Part shown: positions 28,856 through 37,488 of the stretch, piece after piece
Position numbering within the stretch: the first letter of the stretch is position 1
Layout: the number at the start of each line of letters is the position of its first letter
Source: Metabacillus dongyingensis
Lineage (GTDB): Bacteria; Bacillota; Bacilli; Bacillales; Bacillaceae
Assembly (NCBI RefSeq): GCF_019933155.2
Contig: NZ_CP082944.1
Coordinates: forward strand, 2,606,001 to 2,670,000
DNA length: 64,000 bases
Direction of reading: 5' to 3'
Made by a program: the position numbers and the translations under genes
Notes under the pieces: model-generated
Told to the model about the DNA's origin: nothing
Seen by the model: the letters and a program-made list of their open reading frames with translations, nothing else
Databases searched by the model: none

Positions 28856-30427
28856 ATGTTTAGAGTTCTTATAGTGGATGACGAGCCTGTTATCCGGAAA
28901 GGAATTACATCCTTTATTGATTGGGAAAACGAAGGAATAACGGTCGATGACCAATACGCCAACGGTGCCGAAGCCCTATCTGCACTTGAAAAACACCCCT
29001 ATGATATTCTTATTACCGATATCAAAATGCCATTGTTAGGAGGCATTGAACTTACGAAGAAAGCACTAGAGCTTTACCCTTGGCTCAAAGTAATCCTGAT
29101 TAGCAACTACAGTGACTTTGAATACGTAAAAGAAGGGCTTAAACTCGGCGCGGTCGATTATTTGTTGAAGCTAACCCTAAAAAAGGACGACCTTCTGGCC
29201 GTCCTCAGGCGATGTATAACAATGCTGAGGGAAGAACGGAAAAAGGATTCTGAACTGAATCACTATCAACAAGAGGCCGTCTATCTTGAAAGAAAACGTG
29301 TCGAACAAGAAATGAAAAGATTGATCGTGCAAGAGCAGACCTCCTATTCGTCAACCGCGTGGGCGCCTGCATGGCTGGAACATTCCTATGCTTGTGTTTA
29401 TCTAATGCTGGATGGTGCTGAGGAATGGAGGGAAAATCACGGTTTTCTCTATATGCAGTTCCTATTGGAGGAATGGCAGAAAAGGTTTTATGAGCAGATC
29501 GAGATAGGGACCGCAATGATTGTCGCTGAAAGCAGTATGTTTCTCATTTTACCTAATCTTAATGGAGCAGATCAGCAGCAGCAACTCCTTCAGTGGAAGC
29601 AGTTAGTAGAAAAGGAATGGGACGTTTCAACATCAGCAGGTATAGTGACAGAGCGGGGTATAAACAGCATTATTAAGGGATTTACTAACAGTTTTTCAGC
29701 TTGCCAAAGACGTTTTTTTGAAGGGCCAGGCAGATTTTATCATATGAACGGTTCGGAAACCGGTTTGGAAAAGATAAGAATCGATAAAAAAATCCATGAT
29801 TGGAAGCCATTCTTCGAAATGATCAGCAATGGAGATCCAACTTCATCAGCAATTGAATATGCGCTTAAACGCTGGAATGGCGGGGCCCTGACTCCAGAAC
29901 AAGTAAAGCAGGAGGCGTGCAGCCTTCTCACGGGCACGTACCGATTGCTCAGAGCAGATGAATCAATGCTCCCAGTGCGGCATGAGCTGCTTTTTCAAGC
30001 GGAGACAATCGATCAAATGGTATCCTTGCTGGTTTGCCAACTAGGAGAAATCAGGACTACCTTTACACCAAAACTGATTGATAATGGATATGACGAGAAA
30101 TTAATAAGGAAGGCTCTGGAATATATAGCTTCCCATTATACCGAGAACATAACACTGCAGAGCGTAGCAGATATCGTTCATCTCAGTAAAAGTTATTTCA
30201 GTCTCTATTTCAAAAAACAAACAGGCCGAAATTTTGTCGATTATCTGATTGATCTGCGAATCAGGGAAGCGAAGCGCCTATTAGTGGAAAATGAAAATCG
30301 AATTTACGATGTAGCTGAAGCCGCAGGCTTTAAAGACGTAAAATATTTCAGCAAAGTTTTTAAAAAGGTAACCGGTTTAACTCCAATGGCGTACAGGGAA
30401 AAACACCAGGTGAGCAAGATTGGCTAG
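28856..30427 (+). CDS. YesN-type response regulator with AraC DNA-binding domain
   Basis: This 523-residue protein has a receiver domain (residues 1-120; DDEP near 9, phospho-Asp55 in LITDIKMP, Lys near 107), a long middle region of about 280 residues, and a C-terminal pair of AraC helix-turn-helix motifs (NITLQSVADIVHLSKSYFS, then YDVAEAAGFKDVKYFSKVFK). The ATG follows AGGAGGAACAAT, 18 bases after the kinase stop. It would activate genes in answer to the kinase. The divergent glucan cluster and the downstream binding protein are the nearest candidates. Confidence 0.93.
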   Translation: MFRVLIVDDEPVIRKGITSFIDWENEGITVDDQYANGAEALSALEKHPYDILITDIKMPLLGGIELTKKALELYPWLKVILISNYSDFEYVKEGLKLGAVDYLLKLTLKKDDLLAVLRRCITMLREERKKDSELNHYQQEAVYLERKRVEQEMKRLIVQEQTSYSSTAWAPAWLEHSYACVYLMLDGAEEWRENHGFLYMQFLLEEWQKRFYEQIEIGTAMIVAESSMFLILPNLNGADQQQQLLQWKQLVEKEWDVSTSAGIVTERGINSIIKGFTNSFSACQRRFFEGPGRFYHMNGSETGLEKIRIDKKIHDWKPFFEMISNGDPTSSAIEYALKRWNGGALTPEQVKQEACSLLTGTYRLLRADESMLPVRHELLFQAETIDQMVSLLVCQLGEIRTTFTPKLIDNGYDEKLIRKALEYIASHYTENITLQSVADIVHLSKSYFSLYFKKQTGRNFVDYLIDLRIREAKRLLVENENRIYDVAEAAGFKDVKYFSKVFKKVTGLTPMAYREKHQVSKIG

Positions 30428-31712
30428 ATTAAGAAAGGGTGTTACCATTATGGGATGGAAGCTTGCATCCTGTTTACTGATTCTCGTATTGTTAGCAGGT
30501 TGTAAAAGTCATTCGATGATTTCCGATCCAAAGCATGTTCAAACGCTTCAGAATCATGAAAAAACAGTTATTACGTTTTGGCACACCTACAACGACAAAG
30601 AAACCGAGCTATTAGAACAAAAGTTGCTCCCTGCTTTTGAGCGGGAGCATCCGAACATGCGGGTCGAGTCGATCAACTTTGCATTTAATAACGAATTAAA
30701 GAACACATTAATAGGACGCGCCTCTTCCAACCGAGGTCCAGATGTGGTCCGGCTTGATATCTCCTGGGTTCCTGAATTTTCACATAAAGAGCTTCTTGAA
30801 CCGTTAAACATGTTCCCAGGTTTTCAAGATATCCAAAGCAGGTTTTCTCCTCATGCGATGGCTGGAGGCTATTACAAAAAGAATTATTATTCTCTACCAC
30901 TTAATATTTACACAAAGACTGCGATCTTTAACCGTGAGCTTCTAAAACGAGCCGGCTATTCAAAGCCTCCGCGCACAATGGAAGAAGTGATAAAGATTGC
31001 GCATCATCATCGCTTTTCGATCGGACTCGGAGGATTGGAACCTTGGGATACGATTCCATTTATATACACCCTTGGTGGAGCCATATCCGATAAGAATTTC
31101 AACAAGGCTTCCGGATATTTAAACAGCAAAGAAACAATCTATGCTGTGGAGCAATTGACATCACTTTATAAAGAAGGACTCATTAATCTTCCTGATCAAT
31201 CCGGTGATGACAAAAATTTTGAACGAGTAAAATCCGGAAATATACTTATGACAGACGAAGGGCCTTGGTTCTACAGCCTATTGGATGGAGCAGAATTGGA
31301 TCGTGCTCAAAAGCTGACCATCCCAGTACCGTTTCCACATGATAAAGGTCCTGTTTCGATTATTGGCGGAGAAAACCTAGTTATTATGAAGGGCAGTAAA
31401 CAACAATCTGCGGCATGGACTTTTATGAAATGGATGACAGATAAAGAAGCGCAGCTTCTTATGGCGCAAACTGGATTGATGCCAACTAACCAAGATGCAG
31501 TCAAAGCTATGAAAATACCTAATAATTCTTACCTTAATCCTTATAAGGAGGCTGCTGAGAATGCTTTTTTATGGCCCCAAGTTAAGAACTGGAGTAAAAT
31601 CGACGAAGTGTACTGTGAGTACTTAAAAAAAATATTTGAAGGTGAATTGTCTGTTAAGGCTGGTTTAGACCGTGCGGCAGCTGAAATAGACAAACTCTTA
31701 GCTGATTCGTGA
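30420..31712 (+). CDS. Extracellular solute-binding lipoprotein (sugar ABC type), no permeases attached
   Basis: The 430-residue family 1 solute-binding protein has a lipobox (LVLLAGC, Cys28 from the TTG start). It has typical segments VITFWHTYND, GRASSNRGPDVVRLDISW and, near the C-terminus, AAWTFMKWMTDKEAQ. The TTG at 30420 overlaps the regulator gene by eight bases; an ATG at 30450 is the alternative and keeps a shorter signal peptide. Binding proteins of this family deliver oligosaccharides to MalFG-like permeases, but none follows. It may instead present ligand to the kinase or use permeases encoded elsewhere. Confidence 0.9.
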   Translation: MARLRKGVTIMGWKLASCLLILVLLAGCKSHSMISDPKHVQTLQNHEKTVITFWHTYNDKETELLEQKLLPAFEREHPNMRVESINFAFNNELKNTLIGRASSNRGPDVVRLDISWVPEFSHKELLEPLNMFPGFQDIQSRFSPHAMAGGYYKKNYYSLPLNIYTKTAIFNRELLKRAGYSKPPRTMEEVIKIAHHHRFSIGLGGLEPWDTIPFIYTLGGAISDKNFNKASGYLNSKETIYAVEQLTSLYKEGLINLPDQSGDDKNFERVKSGNILMTDEGPWFYSLLDGAELDRAQKLTIPVPFPHDKGPVSIIGGENLVIMKGSKQQSAAWTFMKWMTDKEAQLLMAQTGLMPTNQDAVKAMKIPNNSYLNPYKEAAENAFLWPQVKNWSKIDEVYCEYLKKIFEGELSVKAGLDRAAAEIDKLLADS

Positions 31713-31760
31713 TTAGAATCATTATATCTAGTTCTTCACTTGTGTTTCCAATAGTAATTT

Positions 31761-31808
31761 GAGTCAGAAAAGTTCTAAAAATTCACAAGAACTCTTTTGA
31801 CTCTTTTA
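31761..31808 (+). terminator. Terminator of the two-component/binding-protein operon
   Basis: GAGTCAGAAAAGTTCT and AGAACTCTTTTGACTC pair over 16 positions with two mismatches and a short loop, followed by TTTT. It lies about 50 bp past the binding-protein stop. Confidence 0.75.
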
Positions 31809-31930
31809 CTTTCTTGCCCTTATTTTTTTCAAATAACGTTTTAATATTTTCAGTGAGGTTATAAATCCTTAATCGTCAACATTCATCCTTACCGCTCAGT
31901 CTGTGGTCTAGTCCCATTTTAACCAATCAA

Positions 31931-32317
31931 TTACAGCATTTTATATATTTCAACTAAGTTATCATCAGGGTCACGAAAATGTGCAACACGCGCTCCCCAT
32001 TCCTTACGATCATGAGGTTCATTAACAAATTCAATTTCTTTTTCTCTGAAACGGTTATATGTCTTATCGACATCTTCTACTTGAAATTGAAGTAAAAATC
32101 TTGATTGAGACTCAGCTTCTAAAGGCTTATTTTCTTCTCCGACCAATTCGGCCATAACTTTTCGAGATACAAGCTCAATTTTTGTTTCCCCATTATTGAA
32201 TAGCGCATATTCCATGTCTTCATCGTACCAACTTACTGGAAACTCCAATAAATCTCGGTAAAACAGGCCGCTTTTCTTAAAATCTTTGACCAACAGTCTT
32301 ATTTGCAACAACTTCAA
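31931..32317 (-). CDS. VOC (glyoxalase/bleomycin resistance) family protein
   Basis: About 128 residues with paired beta-alpha-beta-beta-beta units: LLQIRLLVKDFKKSGLFYRDLLEFPV at the start, and FRDPDDNLVEIYKML at the end, with the conserved Glu metal ligand. VOC proteins bind small molecules or metals, and specificity varies too widely to name a substrate. I prefer a TTG start at 32317, nine bases after AGGAG. The ATG three codons upstream overlaps that ribosome site. It appears monocistronic. Confidence 0.85.
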   Translation of the reverse strand: MKLLQIRLLVKDFKKSGLFYRDLLEFPVSWYDEDMEYALFNNGETKIELVSRKVMAELVGEENKPLEAESQSRFLLQFQVEDVDKTYNRFREKEIEFVNEPHDRKEWGARVAHFRDPDDNLVEIYKML

Positions 32318-32322
32318 ATCAA

Positions 32323-32603
32323 TCATCTCCTGAAAAATATTATTGAAGAGCCGACATCCTCGCCACTCATTGAACATTTCGTTAGTGATTCCAATATTCC
32401 TTCTTTATCCTGCTCAGTTATCTGCATAAGAAATGAATCAACATTATTATCAGTCGGGGAAAATACAAGTGGTTAGTTTTATATCCTGAGAGCAACAATC
32501 TTTTAGAAAAAAGCCTTCTATAATGATGAAATGATTCCAAAATAGCCCTGTAAGGCTTTGCGTATTCTTTCGTCACCTGCTCACTTTCTAAAAGGAAACT
32601 CAT
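32323..32603 (-). pseudogene. Possible frameshifted gene remnant
   Basis: Two overlapping frames read like protein. One runs from ATG 32601-32603 (VTKEYAKPYRAILESFHHYR, stop near 32418). The other, in a different frame, is FSPTDNNVDSFLMQITEQDK and onward to TGA 32323-32325. They would join by a single frameshift near 32480. I do not recognise the family, and no clear ribosome site precedes the first ATG. It fills most of the gap between the VOC gene and the permease. Confidence 0.3.
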
Positions 32604-32610
32604 TTAACAT

Positions 32611-32640
32611 AAATAAGCTGCCATCAAAATGGCAGCTTCT
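32611..32640 (-). terminator. Terminator of the lactate/glycolate permease gene
   Basis: AAGCTGCCAT and ATGGCAGCTT form a perfect 10-bp stem with a 4-base loop, 14 bp past the permease stop. On the minus strand it is followed by ATTTAT, a weak T tract. Confidence 0.75.
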
Positions 32641-32653
32641 GCAAAGATAAATC

Positions 32654-34441
32654 CTATGATTTCATATTTCGATCGGTTTCCACAATCAATGCTGCCCGTT
32701 TCTGATTCGTTGCCACTATGTAAATGGCAGCCATTGCAATCGCTGCAGCAACATAGGAGCCAAGATTGAAGATACCTTTTTGTGAATACCATACAATCGA
32801 ATAGCCGACTGCACCAGATAAAAGAGCATAATAACTGAATGGAAATAACGTTTTCCGAATCACAACTCCTTCTTTTCCAATTAACCCTACTACCGCTGAA
32901 GCGGCAACGACATTATGAACACAAATCATGTTTCCTGCAGCTCCGCCTACGGCTTGAAGCGCTACAATCCAAGTAGGATCTACACCAATTTGAGAGCCAA
33001 CATCATATTGGAATAAACTGAACATCATGTTGCTGACCGTGTTGCTTCCAGCGATAAATGCACCAATTCCACCTATGAAGGTAGCGAAAAACGGCCAAAA
33101 TTCACCTGCTATTGCAGCTGCTCCGTTTGCGAGTTCAATTGGCATCGCGTCAAAACCCGCTGCTCCGCCTTTGGAATTTGTAAATACCTGAACCATAGGC
33201 ACTGTAAATACAAGTGCTGAAGAAGCAGCTAATGTAGTTTTAGCTGATTGAGACCATGCAGAATTGTATGCGCTTCCATTCATTCCATGAAGAAAGAAAG
33301 TAATGAGTGATACTAAGATAAAGATCGTTCCAGGCAAATAAAGCGGCTGAAAGCTTGCACTGACTTCAGAGCCGAACATGTTCGGAAACGACACAACCCA
33401 TGATTGAAGCCAATCTATTACAGGAAGCGCTTTCAATCTTGAAATGACTAAAAATGCTCCAACTAGAATATAGGGTGACCACGCTTTAAGCATGCTCATA
33501 TTTCCGCTCTTGTGAGTGATATCTTTCATTTCAAGTGAACCCATCCACTCAGGATCCCATTTTGACTTTTCTTCAAAATCCCAAGCTTTTTCTTTTGGCG
33601 GCATCAGGAAGCCCTTTTTTGCTGCGAAAACTACAATTGCAAGGCCGGTCAAACCTCCAACCATTGATGGAAACTCGGGTCCTAAAATATTTGCTACGAT
33701 GACATATGGAATCGTCATTGCAAATGCTGAAAACAATGCGAATTTCCAAACTTTCAATCCCTCAGAAAATGATTTGTTTTTACCGAAATATCTTGTCATC
33801 AATGCGACTACGAACAGCGGAATCAGCGTTCCGGCAATCATATGTAAAATCGCAACCTGACCTCCAATTTCTGTGACAAGTGCAAGGAAATCGTCCGTAA
33901 TGCCTGAATCTGCGGATAAGCCTGTTTGAACGCCGACAAGCATCGGTGTTCCAACGGCACCAAAGGAAACAGGAGTACTTTGTATGACCATTCCAGCGAT
34001 AACAGCTGCCATTGCTGGAAATCCAAGCCCGACCATCAGCGGTACAGCAACCGCTGCCGGTGTTCCAAAGCCTGATGCGCCTTCAATAAATGAACCGAAC
34101 AGCCACGCTATGATGATGACCTGAATGCGTCTGTCCACTGAAATATCGGTAAAGCCCTGACGAATGGTTTTAATTCCACCGCTCTCCTGCAGGGTATTTA
34201 ACAGCAGGATCGCCCCGAAAATTATATACAGCAGCGTGGCTGCTACCACTAGTCCATTGACAGATGCTGCTGCAACTGTTGCTCCTGGTATTTTCCAAAC
34301 AAACAGCGCAAGTCCAATCGCGGTTAAATACGAGATTGGCATGGCTTTGCTGGCCGGCCACCTGAGACCTACCAAAAAGATTCCCACAACTAAAATCGGC
34401 AGCAGTGACAAAAATCCTAACATCCCGGTACTCAAAAACAT
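32654..34441 (-). CDS. Lactate/glycolate permease (LctP/GlcA family)
   Basis: This 595-residue integral membrane protein has about 13 hydrophobic segments. The signature [24 protein letters not shown] and the stretch [14 protein letters not shown] are diagnostic of the L-lactate permease family, whose members import lactate and glycolate with protons. The ATG follows AAAAAGGGGGAA. It is the last gene of a strand-consistent block containing glycolate oxidase and malate synthase, so glycolate import is as likely as lactate. A strong palindrome lies 50-80 bp upstream. Confidence 0.93.
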   Translation of the reverse strand: MFLSTGMLGFLSLLPILVVGIFLVGLRWPASKAMPISYLTAIGLALFVWKIPGATVAAASVNGLVVAATLLYIIFGAILLLNTLQESGGIKTIRQGFTDISVDRRIQVIIIAWLFGSFIEGASGFGTPAAVAVPLMVGLGFPAMAAVIAGMVIQSTPVSFGAVGTPMLVGVQTGLSADSGITDDFLALVTEIGGQVAILHMIAGTLIPLFVVALMTRYFGKNKSFSEGLKVWKFALFSAFAMTIPYVIVANILGPEFPSMVGGLTGLAIVVFAAKKGFLMPPKEKAWDFEEKSKWDPEWMGSLEMKDITHKSGNMSMLKAWSPYILVGAFLVISRLKALPVIDWLQSWVVSFPNMFGSEVSASFQPLYLPGTIFILVSLITFFLHGMNGSAYNSAWSQSAKTTLAASSALVFTVPMVQVFTNSKGGAAGFDAMPIELANGAAAIAGEFWPFFATFIGGIGAFIAGSNTVSNMMFSLFQYDVGSQIGVDPTWIVALQAVGGAAGNMICVHNVVAASAVVGLIGKEGVVIRKTLFPFSYYALLSGAVGYSIVWYSQKGIFNLGSYVAAAIAMAAIYIVATNQKRAALIVETDRNMKS

Positions 34442-34490
34442 TTCCCCCTTTTTGTTTCGAAATGCGCAACATTTACAATAAAAGAAACAT

Positions 34491-34523
34491 GTTATACAAC
34501 AATAATAAATATTGTTGTATAAC
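34491..34523. promoter_or_regulatory. Long palindrome upstream of the permease gene, likely operator
   Basis: GTTATACAACAATA and TATTGTTGTATAAC are perfect 14-bp arms around a 5-base centre. The site lies between the IclR gene stop and the permease start. No T run follows in either direction, so it is not a typical terminator. IclR-family regulators bind palindromes of about this composition, which makes the adjacent IclR protein the first candidate. Confidence 0.65.
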
Positions 34524-34632
34524 GAAAGGTATCTCGATAATATTTGGAATATTTAATTTCTTTCATTCCTCAAAAAAAATTTGTCCGGTATACCTATAAA
34601 AAGTGAACACGAACAAATCATAAAATTTAAGA

Positions 34633-35406
34633 TCATTCTTTTATTTCAAAGCCAAGTCTTGCGGATATTTGCCTGCCGATGTGCTGCATGCGGGACTGCA
34701 GCTGTTCCAGCCTATGTTCTGTCATTCGTATAGTTGGGCCTGAAATGCTTACAGCCGCGATCGCATTGCCTATATGGTCAAAAATCGGCACAGCGATGCA
34801 TGTGATCCCGTTTTCATTCTCTTCAAGGTCCAGAGCATATCCCTTTTGTCTGACAGTATTCAGTTCCAAAAGAAAATCATCTTTATTTGTAATCGTTTTG
34901 TCCGTATGCATCGGCAGGCCTTTCCGCTCTAAAATATCCATAACCACACTTGATGGAAGATGGGCAAGAATGGCTTTCCCAACAGATGTACAATGCATGG
35001 GGGCACGCTTGCCCACTTTTGAATGCATCCGCAGTGTTTCACTGCCGTCAAGCTTTTCTATATATACAACTTCACCCTGATCATACACAACTAAATGGAT
35101 GACCTCGTTTGTTTCATTTTCCAGCTCCTGTAAATACATTCTTGCTTCAGCTCTAAGATCAATCGATTCAAGCAGCTTTGAGCTGATTTCCAGGAATTTA
35201 TAGCCAAGCTTGTACTTTCCAGTCTCAGCATCCTGTTCTACATAGCCGTATTGAACTAACGTAGACAATATCTTGTATACGGAGCTTTTGTTTATATCGA
35301 TTTGATTCGCTATTTCGGTAACCCCAAGCCCGCCTTTTTTTAAACTTACGAGCGTTATAATATCCAATGCCCGGCTGACGGACTTTACCATATTTTCTCG
35401 ATCCAA
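34633..35406 (-). CDS. IclR family transcriptional regulator
   Basis: About 257 residues: an N-terminal winged helix (LGVTEIANQIDINKSSVYKIL) and a C-terminal effector domain with MHCTSVGKAILAHLP and GITCIAVPIFDHIGNAIAAVSISGP. IclR proteins sense small acids such as glyoxylate and pyruvate, which fits a glyoxylate-producing neighbourhood. I use a TTG at 35406 with AGAGG eight bases upstream. A GTG three codons earlier and the ATG at 35391 are alternatives. The gene follows the FAH-family gene by about 75 bp and precedes the permease. Confidence 0.92.
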   Translation of the reverse strand: MDRENMVKSVSRALDIITLVSLKKGGLGVTEIANQIDINKSSVYKILSTLVQYGYVEQDAETGKYKLGYKFLEISSKLLESIDLRAEARMYLQELENETNEVIHLVVYDQGEVVYIEKLDGSETLRMHSKVGKRAPMHCTSVGKAILAHLPSSVVMDILERKGLPMHTDKTITNKDDFLLELNTVRQKGYALDLEENENGITCIAVPIFDHIGNAIAAVSISGPTIRMTEHRLEQLQSRMQHIGRQISARLGFEIKE

Positions 35407-35480
35407 CCCTCTCACCTCTGGTGCAAATTGACTTTTACTCTAGTATATCATTACTGATTCCGGGTAAAGAAAAGGACCAT

Positions 35481-36257
35481 CTAATTTTTAACGCTTTCTC
35501 GTGCTTTGGCAAATGAATTCCTTAAAATGCCGATTTCCTTGATTTCGCATTCAATGACATCATCTGTATTTACTAATTCTGCCCCAACAGGACTTCCTGT
35601 TAATATCACATCCCCTGCATTAAGGGTCATAACGCTGGTCAAATAGGAAATCATTTTTTGGATCGGAATGATCATGAGTTCAGTCGGGCTATCCTGTTTC
35701 AATGTCCCGTTTAATCTTGCCTCCACATTCACATTGAATGGATCCAGCTCTGTTTCAATCACTGGTCCTAAAGGTGTGAATGTGTCAAATGATTTTCCGA
35801 TTGTCCAGTGTCCGTCTCCGTGGAAAAAGGCGGGAGCTGTTACGTCATTTCCTACTGTGTAGCCAAATACATAATCCAGAACATCTGATTCACGGACGTT
35901 TTTTGCTTCTTTCCCGATGATAACGGCAAGCTCTGACTCGAATTTAACCTGTTTGGCACCGGCAGGTATGATAATTTTTTCTTCCGGTCCGATTACGGAT
36001 GATGTCGGCTTGAAAAAAAATACCGGAATTTCAGGAAGAATCTCAGGCATATCCTTCTTATCTGAAACATAGTTTGCACCTATTCCGATAATCTGATTTG
36101 GCTGTAAGGGAGCTAGAAGCTGAACCTGCTCTTTTTGAAAAGAACGGCCTGTATACTCCCAGTCTTTTAACATATCACCTTGTATTTCTTTGATTTCAGA
36201 TTCTTGTAAAACTCCATAATAGATATCTGACTGATCTGTAAATCGGACAAATTTCAT
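35481..36257 (-). CDS. Fumarylacetoacetate hydrolase family protein
   Basis: The 258-residue protein has the FAH fold signatures: IGIGANYVSDKKD, FESELAVIIGKEAKNV with metal-binding Glu, GYTVGNDVTAP and a C-terminal DVILTGSPVG. Members cleave or decarboxylate 2-oxo acids; many small bacterial ones are oxaloacetate decarboxylases or acylpyruvases. Start ATG 36257 follows AAGGAG. It lies 13 bases after the malic enzyme stop. In a glyoxylate-to-malate-to-pyruvate pathway an oxaloacetate- or 2-oxoacid-handling role is plausible but unproved. Confidence 0.88.
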   Translation of the reverse strand: MKFVRFTDQSDIYYGVLQESEIKEIQGDMLKDWEYTGRSFQKEQVQLLAPLQPNQIIGIGANYVSDKKDMPEILPEIPVFFFKPTSSVIGPEEKIIIPAGAKQVKFESELAVIIGKEAKNVRESDVLDYVFGYTVGNDVTAPAFFHGDGHWTIGKSFDTFTPLGPVIETELDPFNVNVEARLNGTLKQDSPTELMIIPIQKMISYLTSVMTLNAGDVILTGSPVGAELVNTDDVIECEIKEIGILRNSFAKARESVKN

Positions 36258-36270
36258 GTCTGTACTCCTT

Positions 36271-37458
36271 TCAAACAGTTGATTTGCGGGCAGCTCCTGA
36301 TCTGACGGCTGCTTTTGCAACAGCTTCTGATACAGCGGCGGCAACTCTTTTGTCAAAAGCATGCGGAATGACATACTCATACTCAAGCTCTGATGGTGTA
36401 ATTAAATCCGCAATGGCATAGACGGCAGCCATTTTCATTTCTTCATTTATTTCAGTCGCATGCACTTGCAGCGCGCCTTTAAAAATCCCCGGAAATGCAA
36501 GAACATTATTGACTTGATTAGGCATATCTGATCTTCCTGTTCCAACGATCACCGCTCCAGCCGCTTTTGCAGCTTCAGGCATGATTTCCGGATCTGGATT
36601 TGCCATGGCAAAAATAATCGCATCCCTATTCATCCCTTGAACCATTTTAGAAGAAACAGCTCCCGCAGCAGAAACGCCAATAAAAACGTCTGCATTCTCT
36701 AAAGCCTCTCCGAGCGATCCTTGGAATAAGCTTTTATTTGTCAGCTCTGAAATCAATTCTTTCATCGGATTCATGCCGGCTGATCGACCTTTGAAGATTG
36801 CGCCTTTCGTATCACACATGATCACATTTTCTGCTCCCATTTCAAGGAGCAGCTTAGTAATCGCAATTCCGGCAGCACCGGCGCCATTTAAAACGATTTT
36901 CACTTTTTCAAGACGTTTATTAACCATCTTTAGAGCATTAATCAGTCCCGCCGCTGTTACAATTGCTGTTCCGTGCTGATCGTCGTGGAAAACCGGGATA
37001 TTCATTTCCTGTTTTAAACGTTCCTCAATGATAAAACAATTTGGAGCTGAAATATCCTCTAAATTAACTCCGCCAAAAGTAGGTTCAAGCGCTTTTACAA
37101 TCGCAATGATCTCATCAGGATCATTCGTATTCAGACAAAGCGGAAAAGCATCAATGTCGGCAAATGCTTTAAATAAAGCGGCTTTACCCTCCATTACAGG
37201 CATTGATGCGGCAGCTCCGATATTCCCTAAGCCTAATACAGCTGATCCATCTGAAACGACAGCTACCAAATTGCCCTTCATCGTATAGTCGTATATTTTT
37301 TCCGGATTTTGATGAATTTCTCTGCAAGGCTCTGCCACCCCTGGGGAATAAACAAGACTTAAATCATGTGAATTTTCTACGGAAACTTTAACAGTAACAT
37401 TTAATTTTCCATGTGAACGCTTGTGAAGTTCCAGCGATTTTTCCCGAAGGTGCTGCAT
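36271..37458 (-). CDS. NAD(P)-dependent malic enzyme
   Basis: This 395-residue short bacterial malic enzyme oxidatively decarboxylates malate to pyruvate. Motifs are VYSPGVAEPCREI, the metal-site segment FHDDQHGTAIV near residue 158, the Rossmann VLNGAGAAGIA near 190, and IFAMANPDPEI. The ATG follows AAGGAGATGAGGC, 30 bases after malate synthase. Together the two enzymes turn glyoxylate plus acetyl-CoA into pyruvate. NAD versus NADP preference cannot be told reliably from the visible motif. Confidence 0.93.
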   Translation of the reverse strand: MQHLREKSLELHKRSHGKLNVTVKVSVENSHDLSLVYSPGVAEPCREIHQNPEKIYDYTMKGNLVAVVSDGSAVLGLGNIGAAASMPVMEGKAALFKAFADIDAFPLCLNTNDPDEIIAIVKALEPTFGGVNLEDISAPNCFIIEERLKQEMNIPVFHDDQHGTAIVTAAGLINALKMVNKRLEKVKIVLNGAGAAGIAITKLLLEMGAENVIMCDTKGAIFKGRSAGMNPMKELISELTNKSLFQGSLGEALENADVFIGVSAAGAVSSKMVQGMNRDAIIFAMANPDPEIMPEAAKAAGAVIVGTGRSDMPNQVNNVLAFPGIFKGALQVHATEINEEMKMAAVYAIADLITPSELEYEYVIPHAFDKRVAAAVSEAVAKAAVRSGAARKSTV

Positions 37459-37488
37459 TGCCTCATCTCCTTAAAATAAATGAATAGG

